From Polychytrium aggregatum (Eukaryota > Chytridiomycota > Chytridiomycetes > Polychytriales), in NCBI RefSeq assembly GCF_025602895.1, contig NW_026516578.1, forward strand, positions 1-20,704: a stretch of DNA of 20,704 nucleotides, written 5' to 3'. The translations under genes and the position numbers were made by a program. The first letter of the stretch is position 1, and the number at the start of each line of letters is the position of its first letter. Positions 6,211-15,812 of this stretch are shown piece by piece. The notes under the pieces were generated by a model. It ran no database searches. It had not been told where the DNA came from and was given only the letters and a program-made list of their open reading frames with translations.

Positions 6211-9200
6211 TCGAGCCTTGGGTTCAGGCTAAAACCTGACCTGTGGCAGTACCAGTGGCAGTTCAGAAGCATGGGTAGCTGGGGAAGTACTCTGGGTACT
6301 TCGGGGGATACTTTGAGTACTCTGGGTACTCTGGGAACTGTGGGAACTCCAGCAACAGGCGAGTGATGGGAATACGCGCTAGAAGCGTGGGAACAGTGAT
6401 ACGTGTGCTACGTGTGCTACGTGTGCTACGTGTGTGACGGGGGGATACTACAGGCGATGTGTAGGATGACGGTAGTACTCAGAAGAGTCGAAGAATCGCT
6501 AAGATAGAATAGGCGCTGTGATCTCGCTGTGACCTCGGATTCTATATCACCCAGCCAGTTCTATCGGGCCCACTCTATAGTGGATCTGTGATCTGTGAAG
6601 TCCTTTGGACCTGGAGACCAGGGTTTGGCTCTAGAATTTTAAAATTTTAAAAAAAAACCCTCTGGCCATAGGCTGGAATCACGGGAGGATCACGGGCGAA
6701 TGGCTGGGGTCTATCGGCACTGTGACCTCCCTGTGACCTCGGTTTCTATATGATCCAGGCAGTTCTATCTGGCTCACTCTACAGTGGGTCTGTGATCTGT
6801 GAAGTCCTTTGGACCTGGAGGACCAGGGTTTGGCTCTAGAATTTTAAAATTTTAAAAAACCCTCTGGCCATAGGCTGGAATCACGGGTGGATCACGGGCG
6901 GTGGATCACGGGTGGATCATAGCCGGATGCCTGGCTGGATTTTGAAATTTTAAAATTGAAGAGGCCTGGGCGGTCCAAAAGATGGGCCGAGATCACAGAT
7001 TCCATAATGAGATCACAGCAGTTTGATCTTCAATGGGGATCTGTATGCTGAGGCGCGCTTCCTCTGTGTCCAAGTCCAAGTCATGGTAGCAGACGACGCT
7101 GTTTTATGTAGGCTGTGACCTCCCTGTGACCTCCCTGTGACCTCGGTGCCTATATGTTTGGGTACTTTTTACAATGCGTGGTGGGCACAACCAATGGGCA
7201 CGTACTGGCCACGTACTGGCCACGTACGGGTCACCCAATGTGCGCGGCATCCACGATCACGCTCGTGTTTGAAGCCAGTGGAGTCTACTATAGAGGCTTT
7301 GGGCGGGTATAGGGCAAGCTGCTGCAGTCTCTCCTATGGTATCCTCTATCTCCGTATATGTTCTACTACTATTACTACTACTACTATTACTACTACTACT
7401 ACCATACTACTACTATACTACTACTATACTCTTTTATTATATTGTATGATCTATTAGAATAGAATAGAAGAGAATAGAAGAGAATAGAATAGTATAGAAG
7501 AGAAGAGAATGGTATAGTATAGAATGGTATAGTACAGAAACAGCTACAATTGAATAGGATTGAATATATCATGGCTTGCTCACAGGCCAGGCCAGAGACC
7601 ACGGGCTTTAGGCCTTGGTACTTAGGCTTTAGGCTCTAGGCTTTAGGCTCCGGTTCTTAGGCTCAGTGTCAAGCTGCAGCCTGTAATGGGTGTCTGGTCA
7701 GGGTTTGGTCTGGGCCGTGATAAGGCTATAGACATCAGCTCTTGCAGTGTTCTCTCTATATACTGCCCCAACACCAGCCCCAGTCCAGGCCTGAACGCGC
7801 GGTACAAGAGCGCAGGTCTGGGAACAGCCTAAACCCTGAGCCCTAAAGCCTAGCCTTAACCCAGGCCTGAGCTCCAGTATAGACTCGAGCCTTGGGTTCA
7901 GGCTAAAACCTGACCTGTGGCAGTACCAGTGGCAGTTCAGAAGCATGGGTAGCTGGGGAAGTACTCTGGGTACTTCGGGGGATACTTTGAGTACTCTGGG
8001 TACTCTGGGAACTGTGGGAACTCCAGCAACAGGCGAGTGATGGGAATACGCGCTAGAAGCGTGGGAACAGTGATACGTGTGCTACGTGTGCTACGTGTGC
8101 TACGTGTGTGACGGGGGGATACTACAGGCGATGTGTAGGATGACGGTAGTACTCAGAAGAGTCGAAGAATCGCTAAGATAGAATAGGCGCTGTGATCTCG
8201 CTGTGACCTCGGATTCTATATCACCCAGCCAGTTCTATCGGGCCCACTCTATAGTGGATCTGTGATCTGTGAAGTCCTTTGGACCTGGAGACCAGGGTTT
8301 GGCTCTAGAATTTTAAAATTTTAAAAAAAAACCCTCTGGCCATAGGCTGGAATCACGGGAGGATCACGGGCGAATGGCTGGGGTCTATCGGCACTGTGAC
8401 CTCCCTGTGACCTCGGTTTCTATATGATCCAGGCAGTTCTATCTGGCTCACTCTACAGTGGGTCTGTGATCTGTGAAGTCCTTTGGACCTGGAGGACCAG
8501 GGTTTGGCTCTAGAATTTTAAAATTTTAAAAAACCCTCTGGCCATAGGCTGGAATCACGGGTGGATCACGGGCGGTGGATCACGGGTGGATCATAGCCGG
8601 ATGCCTGGCTGGATTTTGAAATTTTAAAATTGAAGAGGCCTGGGCGGTCCAAAAGATGGGCCGAGATCACAGATTCCATAATGAGATCACAGCAGTTTGA
8701 TCTTCAATGGGGATCTGTATGCTGAGGCGCGCTTCCTCTGTGTCCAAGTCCAAGTCATGGTAGCAGACGACGCTGTTTTATGTAGGCTGTGACCTCCCTG
8801 TGACCTCCCTGTGACCTCGGTGCCTATATGTTTGGGTACTTTTTACAATGCGTGGTGGGCACAACCAATGGGCACGTACTGGCCACGTACTGGCCACGTA
8901 CGGGTCACCCAATGTGCGCGGCATCCACGATCACGCTCGTGTTTGAAGCCAGTGGAGTCTACTATAGAGGCTTTGGGCGGGTATAGGGCAAGCTGCTGCA
9001 GTCTCTCCTATGGTATCCTCTATCTCCGTATATGTTCTACTACTATTACTACTACTACTATTACTACTACTACTACCATACTACTACTATACTACTACTA
9101 TACTCTTTTATTATATTGTATGATCTATTAGAATAGAATAGAAGAGAATAGAAGAGAATAGAATAGTATAGAAGAGAAGAGAATGGTATAGTATAGAATG

Positions 9201-12200
9201 GTATAGTACAGAAACAGCTACAATTGAATAGGATTGAATATATCATGGCTTGCTCACAGGCCAGGCCAGAGACCACGGGCTTTAGGCCTTGGTACTTAGG
9301 CTTTAGGCTCTAGGCTTTAGGCTCCGGTTCTTAGGCTCAGTGTCAAGCTGCAGCCTGTAATGGGTGTCTGGTCAGGGTTTGGTCTGGGCCGTGATAAGGC
9401 TATAGACATCAGCTCTTGCAGTGTTCTCTCTATATACTGCCCCAACACCAGCCCCAGTCCAGGCCTGAACGCGCGGTACAAGAGCGCAGGTCTGGGAACA
9501 GCCTAAACCCTGAGCCCTAAAGCCTAGCCTTAACCCAGGCCTGAGCTCCAGTATAGACTCGAGCCTTGGGTTCAGGCTAAAACCTGACCTGTGGCAGTAC
9601 CAGTGGCAGTTCAGAAGCATGGGTAGCTGGGGAAGTACTCTGGGTACTTCGGGGGATACTTTGAGTACTCTGGGTACTCTGGGAACTGTGGGAACTCCAG
9701 CAACAGGCGAGTGATGGGAATACGCGCTAGAAGCGTGGGAACAGTGATACGTGTGCTACGTGTGCTACGTGTGCTACGTGTGTGACGGGGGGATACTACA
9801 GGCGATGTGTAGGATGACGGTAGTACTCAGAAGAGTCGAAGAATCGCTAAGATAGAATAGGCGCTGTGATCTCGCTGTGACCTCGGATTCTATATCACCC
9901 AGCCAGTTCTATCGGGCCCACTCTATAGTGGATCTGTGATCTGTGAAGTCCTTTGGACCTGGAGACCAGGGTTTGGCTCTAGAATTTTAAAATTTTAAAA
10001 AAAAACCCTCTGGCCATAGGCTGGAATCACGGGAGGATCACGGGCGAATGGCTGGGGTCTATCGGCACTGTGACCTCCCTGTGACCTCGGTTTCTATATG
10101 ATCCAGGCAGTTCTATCTGGCTCACTCTACAGTGGGTCTGTGATCTGTGAAGTCCTTTGGACCTGGAGGACCAGGGTTTGGCTCTAGAATTTTAAAATTT
10201 TAAAAAACCCTCTGGCCATAGGCTGGAATCACGGGTGGATCACGGGCGGTGGATCACGGGTGGATCATAGCCGGATGCCTGGCTGGATTTTGAAATTTTA
10301 AAATTGAAGAGGCCTGGGCGGTCCAAAAGATGGGCCGAGATCACAGATTCCATAATGAGATCACAGCAGTTTGATCTTCAATGGGGATCTGTATGCTGAG
10401 GCGCGCTTCCTCTGTGTCCAAGTCCAAGTCATGGTAGCAGACGACGCTGTTTTATGTAGGCTGTGACCTCCCTGTGACCTCCCTGTGACCTCGGTGCCTA
10501 TATGTTTGGGTACTTTTTACAATGCGTGGTGGGCACAACCAATGGGCACGTACTGGCCACGTACTGGCCACGTACGGGTCACCCAATGTGCGCGGCATCC
10601 ACGATCACGCTCGTGTTTGAAGCCAGTGGAGTCTACTATAGAGGCTTTGGGCGGGTATAGGGCAAGCTGCTGCAGTCTCTCCTATGGTATCCTCTATCTC
10701 CGTATATGTTCTACTACTATTACTACTACTACTATTACTACTACTACTACCATACTACTACTATACTACTACTATACTCTTTTATTATATTGTATGATCT
10801 ATTAGAATAGAATAGAAGAGAATAGAAGAGAATAGAATAGTATAGAAGAGAAGAGAATGGTATAGTATAGAATGGTATAGTACAGAAACAGCTACAATTG
10901 AATAGGATTGAATATATCATGGCTTGCTCACAGGCCAGGCCAGAGACCACGGGCTTTAGGCCTTGGTACTTAGGCTTTAGGCTCTAGGCTTTAGGCTCCG
11001 GTTCTTAGGCTCAGTGTCAAGCTGCAGCCTGTAATGGGTGTCTGGTCAGGGTTTGGTCTGGGCCGTGATAAGGCTATAGACATCAGCTCTTGCAGTGTTC
11101 TCTCTATATACTGCCCCAACACCAGCCCCAGTCCAGGCCTGAACGCGCGGTACAAGAGCGCAGGTCTGGGAACAGCCTAAACCCTGAGCCCTAAAGCCTA
11201 GCCTTAACCCAGGCCTGAGCTCCAGTATAGACTCGAGCCTTGGGTTCAGGCTAAAACCTGACCTGTGGCAGTACCAGTGGCAGTTCAGAAGCATGGGTAG
11301 CTGGGGAAGTACTCTGGGTACTTCGGGGGATACTTTGAGTACTCTGGGTACTCTGGGAACTGTGGGAACTCCAGCAACAGGCGAGTGATGGGAATACGCG
11401 CTAGAAGCGTGGGAACAGTGATACGTGTGCTACGTGTGCTACGTGTGCTACGTGTGTGACGGGGGGATACTACAGGCGATGTGTAGGATGACGGTAGTAC
11501 TCAGAAGAGTCGAAGAATCGCTAAGATAGAATAGGCGCTGTGATCTCGCTGTGACCTCGGATTCTATATCACCCAGCCAGTTCTATCGGGCCCACTCTAT
11601 AGTGGATCTGTGATCTGTGAAGTCCTTTGGACCTGGAGACCAGGGTTTGGCTCTAGAATTTTAAAATTTTAAAAAAAAACCCTCTGGCCATAGGCTGGAA
11701 TCACGGGAGGATCACGGGCGAATGGCTGGGGTCTATCGGCACTGTGACCTCCCTGTGACCTCGGTTTCTATATGATCCAGGCAGTTCTATCTGGCTCACT
11801 CTACAGTGGGTCTGTGATCTGTGAAGTCCTTTGGACCTGGAGGACCAGGGTTTGGCTCTAGAATTTTAAAATTTTAAAAAACCCTCTGGCCATAGGCTGG
11901 AATCACGGGTGGATCACGGGCGGTGGATCACGGGTGGATCATAGCCGGATGCCTGGCTGGATTTTGAAATTTTAAAATTGAAGAGGCCTGGGCGGTCCAA
12001 AAGATGGGCCGAGATCACAGATTCCATAATGAGATCACAGCAGTTTGATCTTCAATGGGGATCTGTATGCTGAGGCGCGCTTCCTCTGTGTCCAAGTCCA
12101 AGTCATGGTAGCAGACGACGCTGTTTTATGTAGGCTGTGACCTCCCTGTGACCTCCCTGTGACCTCGGTGCCTATATGTTTGGGTACTTTTTACAATGCG

Positions 12201-13160
12201 TGGTGGGCACAACCAATGGGCACGTACTGGCCACGTACTGGCCACGTACGGGTCACCCAATGTGCGCGGCATCCACGATCACGCTCGTGTTTGAAGCCAG
12301 TGGAGTCTACTATAGAGGCTTTGGGCGGGTATAGGGCAAGCTGCTGCAGTCTCTCCTATGGTATCCTCTATCTCCGTATATGTTCTACTACTATTACTAC
12401 TACTACTATTACTACTACTACTACCATACTACTACTATACTACTACTATACTCTTTTATTATATTGTATGATCTATTAGAATAGAATAGAAGAGAATAGA
12501 AGAGAATAGAATAGTATAGAAGAGAAGAGAATGGTATAGTATAGAATGGTATAGTACAGAAACAGCTACAATTGAATAGGATTGAATATATCATGGCTTG
12601 CTCACAGGCCAGGCCAGAGACCACGGGCTTTAGGCCTTGGTACTTAGGCTTTAGGCTCTAGGCTTTAGGCTCCGGTTCTTAGGCTCAGTGTCAAGCTGCA
12701 GCCTGTAATGGGTGTCTGGTCAGGGTTTGGTCTGGGCCGTGATAAGGCTATAGACATCAGCTCTTGCAGTGTTCTCTCTATATACTGCCCCAACACCAGC
12801 CCCAGTCCAGGCCTGAACGCGCGGTACAAGAGCGCAGGTCTGGGAACAGCCTAAACCCTGAGCCCTAAAGCCTAGCCTTAACCCAGGCCTGAGCTCCAGT
12901 ATAGACTCGAGCCTTGGGTTCAGGCTAAAACCTGACCTGTGGCAGTACCAGTGGCAGTTCAGAAGCATGGGTAGCTGGGGAAGTACTCTGGGTACTTCGG
13001 GGGATACTTTGAGTACTCTGGGTACTCTGGGAACTGTGGGAACTCCAGCAACAGGCGAGTGATGGGAATACGCGCTAGAAGCGTGGGAACAGTGATACGT
13101 GTGCTACGTGTGCTACGTGTGCTACGTGTGTGACGGGGGGATACTACAGGCGATGTGTAG

Positions 13161-13782
13161 GATGACGGTAGTACTCAGAAGAGTCGAAGAATCGCTAAGA
13201 TAGAATAGGCGCTGTGATCTCGCTGTGACCTCGGATTCTATATCACCCAGCCAGTTCTATCGGGCCCACTCTATAGTGGATCTGTGATCTGTGAAGTCCT
13301 TTGGACCTGGAGACCAGGGTTTGGCTCTAGAATTTTAAAATTTTAAAAAAAAACCCTCTGGCCATAGGCTGGAATCACGGGAGGATCACGGGCGAATGGC
13401 TGGGGTCTATCGGCACTGTGACCTCCCTGTGACCTCGGTTTCTATATGATCCAGGCAGTTCTATCTGGCTCACTCTACAGTGGGTCTGTGATCTGTGAAG
13501 TCCTTTGGACCTGGAGGACCAGGGTTTGGCTCTAGAATTTTAAAATTTTAAAAAACCCTCTGGCCATAGGCTGGAATCACGGGTGGATCACGGGCGGTGG
13601 ATCACGGGTGGATCATAGCCGGATGCCTGGCTGGATTTTGAAATTTTAAAATTGAAGAGGCCTGGGCGGTCCAAAAGATGGGCCGAGATCACAGATTCCA
13701 TAATGAGATCACAGCAGTTTGATCTTCAATGGGGATCTGTATGCTGAGGCGCGCTTCCTCTGTGTCCAAGTCCAAGTCATGG
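13161..13782. repeat. Left part of array unit 6, ending in target duplication CATGG
   Basis: These 622 bp match 4791-5412 of unit 1. The last five bases, CATGG (13778-13782), are repeated at 20196-20200 on the other side of element 2. The empty site in the intact units reads AAGTCATGGTAGC. Confidence 0.97.
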
Positions 13783-14573
13783 TGTTAGAGTCCAAAGGGG
13801 ACTCAACGGCAAAAGAAGAAGTGAGCTCGAAGTGAGCTCAGGGAAAGCAAGGGTAGAGTCCGAAGTGGACTCGGAGAGGGAGCGAGGGAAGCAAAGATCC
13901 GTTCAAGATAAGACTTGTCTCGAAATGAGACGTGAGGAACACTCAGAGAATAAAGTAGAAGGCACTTTATTTAGTCCTATTTTGAACGCTGAGGTTCGAC
14001 TACACATCGCGGGGGTCAGGCTATTTATAGACAAGTCCGGACTTGGCAGCGAAGGGCGGCCAAGGGAGGGAAAAGTGGGCGATCGAGCAGGGCGAAGGGG
14101 GCGATGCACGAACGAGGGCCGAGAAGGACCACCGAGACAGGCAGAGAACCAAAGCGAGGGAGGCGCAAGCAAAAGCGAAGCACCTGGCAGGAGAAACGTG
14201 CAAAGGCGAAGCAATGTGACTCAACGTCCAAGAAGCGGATTGGTCAAGTATAAGGTTGGGGCAAATGCATGCGAGATGAACAAGAGATCGGGGCGGTCAG
14301 GCAGGTCATGAGTCACCGGTGGTGGGACACATGACCGGCAGCCGAATTGCAACCAATCGCAGCAAGGCGCGTGCACAAACAAACCGGCGCGTGCGAAGAA
14401 GACAAAGGAAGCGGAGCAGCGCGGGGAAACGGAAGTGCGGAAGGAGCGGAAATGGCAGGCAAAAGGCGGAAAATTGGAGGGGAACTGCAAAGCTACACAC
14501 AAACAAACAGAAAGGCAAAAGAACAGCCAAGTGTGCAGTCAAAGTGGAGAACAAGCAGAAGCTATCCCTAACA
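13783..14573 (-). repeat. 3' LTR of element 2 (791 bp)
   Basis: The ends are TGTTAG/CTAACA. Its inner end is preceded, in transcript sense, by the polypurine tract, which identifies it as the 3' LTR. The AATAAA-containing hairpin at 13949-13971 is the likely functional polyadenylation signal for the element RNA. The U5 hairpin cluster recurs from 13788. Confidence 0.97.
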
Positions 14574-14587
14574 TCATCCCCTTCCTT
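14574..14587 (-). promoter_or_regulatory. Polypurine tract, plus-strand primer (element 2)
   Basis: On the transcript strand a run of mostly purines (AAGGAAGGGGATGA) lies directly against the 3' LTR, where RNase H would leave the primer for plus-strand DNA. It begins inside the pol stop codon (TAA at 14588-14586), so coding sequence and tract touch. Confidence 0.85.
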
Positions 14588-15697
14588 AGCGACGAACTCC
14601 GGGCGTCGCCTTCGGCTTTGAGGGATAGCGAAGGTGGAAGTCAGCAACAAGATCAGTGGCGTGGGAAACATTGGCAGCGGGCTCCCAAGACCGGTCAGTC
14701 TCGGAATAGCCCTTCCACTGAACCAAGTACTGTAAGCGACCACGGAAGAGCCGAGAATCGAGAACAGTCTCGACCTCAAACTCTTCCTGGGAGTCAACAA
14801 GAATGGGTGGAGGTTCGGGTTGGGTGAACTCGGGAACAATGTCCTTCGTTCGGGGTTCAAGGAGGGATACATGAAAGACGGGGTGGACTTTGAGTGTGGA
14901 AGGGAGTTTAAGTTCAAAGGCAACGGGGTTGATGCGGCGAAGAACTTTAAAGGGGCCAAGCTTTTTCTGATCAAGCTTGTTGGAGGGACGAAGGGTGCGG
15001 ATGTGGCGACGATCAAGAAAAACGAGGTCGCCAACGGAGATGTCGGGAGTGGGGAGACGGGATTTGTTGGCCTGCAAAGTGTAGGACTCTTGGGCAACCC
15101 GGAGGTTGGCCTTGAGATCCTCGAGAACGGTCTGAAGTCGGTCGACACGTTCTTCGGCAGAGGGCACAACAGAAGGATCACGGATGATGGAGGGATCAAA
15201 AATGGGGTGATGGCCATGGACTGCAAAGAAGGGAGTCATGCCAGTGGAGGTGTTTTCCGAGTTGTTGTAAGTGAACTCGGCAAGGGGAAGGTGAAGGGTC
15301 CAGTCGTCTTGCAGGTAATTGCAATGGATACGCAAATACTGCTCGATGACCTGGTTGAGAACCTCGGTCGAACCGTCGGTCTCGGGGTGGAAGGCAGAAG
15401 AAAGGGAAATCTTCGTCTTCAGAAGCTCATTGAAGCGCCTCCAGAAGGCCGAAGTAAACTGAGTTCCTCGGTCCGAAACAATAGACCGGGGACAACCATG
15501 CAAGCGGAAGATGTGGGAGAGGAAGAGTTCGGCGGTTTGCTCGCCTGTAACCGTCTTCGTGGTGGGCACAAAGTGTGCTTGTTTGGACAGGCGGTCCTTA
15601 ACCACGAAGATGGAGTCAAAGCCGTTCGAAGGTGGGAGATCCGTGATGAAGTCCATCGACAGGTCCCACCAACGTTCGGAAGGAACGGGGAGAGGGA
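14586..15697 (-). CDS. pol: Pol, integrase core and chromodomain, element 2
   Basis: The open frame runs from 15761, but the part above 15697 is out of register because of an inserted base there. Counting from 15761, the catalytic DD35E triad is Asp37 (MDFITDLP), Asp97 (SDRGTQF) and Glu133 (DGSTEVLN), with exactly 35 residues between the last two. A GPF/Y-type module follows (KLGPFKVLRRI, about 267-277), then FHVSLLEP (297-303). Residues about 328-380 form a chromodomain (YLVQWKGYSETDRSWEP), a module that in chromoviruses can bind methylated histone H3 and steer insertion to heterochromatin. This matches the satellite context. The C-terminus ends 12 nt before the LTR. Confidence 0.94.
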
Positions 15698-15812
15698 TGA
15701 AGTAAACCATAAGGGGAGTGACGGGACGGCTTGGCTCGCTGGCACGCTTCACAATTAGCAATGAAGCGACGCACAGACTTACGAAGCCGGGGCCAGTGAA
15801 AGTCCCGGGAGA
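15698..15812 (-). pseudogene. Integrase zinc-finger second half, displaced frame (element 2)
   Basis: Between an inserted C at 15813 and an inserted A at 15697, the pol reading continues in another frame with DFHWPRLRKSVRRFIANCEA and CQRAKPSRHSPYG. This supplies the two cysteines of the HHCC zinc finger. In element 1 the corresponding stretch joins the following core in one frame, which shows that both bases in element 2 are extra. Confidence 0.85.

Larger units (their letters stand above)
4791..6464. repeat. Representative array unit (unit 1), internal architecture
   Basis: In order, the unit holds: an internal duplication (about 4842-5033 and 5046-5225); three copies of the palindrome AATTTTAAAATT (4961, 5166, 5272); tandem GGATCACGGG-like motifs (about 5212-5245); CTGTGACCTCC repeats (5439-5470); three 10-bp CACGTACTGG-type repeats (5524-5556); a CTA-triplet tract (about 5688-5755); a GAATA/GAAGA purine-rich tract (about 5781-5865); a TTAGGC-like cluster (5929-5990) and its opposite-strand counterpart (about 6149-6200); GTACTCTGG-like repeats (about 6285-6335); and four 9-bp ACGTGTGCT-type repeats (6401-6436). 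The same parts recur every 1,674 bp through the array. Confidence 0.85.
4791..13782. repeat. Tandem array of a 1,674-bp unit (five full copies and a partial sixth)
   Basis: With the unit start set at GATGACGGTAGT, copies begin at 4791, 6465, 8139, 9813, 11487 and 13161, exactly 1,674 bp apart. The sixth is interrupted after 622 bp by element 2 and resumes at 20201. Side-by-side reading showed no difference between copies, even in the A9 run and microsatellite parts. No convincing gene is present: the longest open frames are 67-106 codons, repeat identically, and have GTG-type starts or low-complexity ends. Near-perfect identity means recent expansion, active homogenisation or an assembly effect. 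Centromeric, pericentromeric or subtelomeric satellite are all possible. Confidence 0.97.

Noticed and set aside
6024..6272. 82-codon minus-strand open frame with an ATG in every unit
   Set aside because: No recognisable domain, short, and lies over the telomere-like repeats. Conservation cannot be judged because whole units are identical.
4791..13782. rDNA spacer or CRISPR array
   Set aside because: No rRNA sequence adjoins it. The repeats are contiguous 1,674-bp units without unique spacers.
14820..15758. 312-codon plus-strand open frame
   Set aside because: Shadow of the integrase gene on the opposite strand; no recognisable domain.
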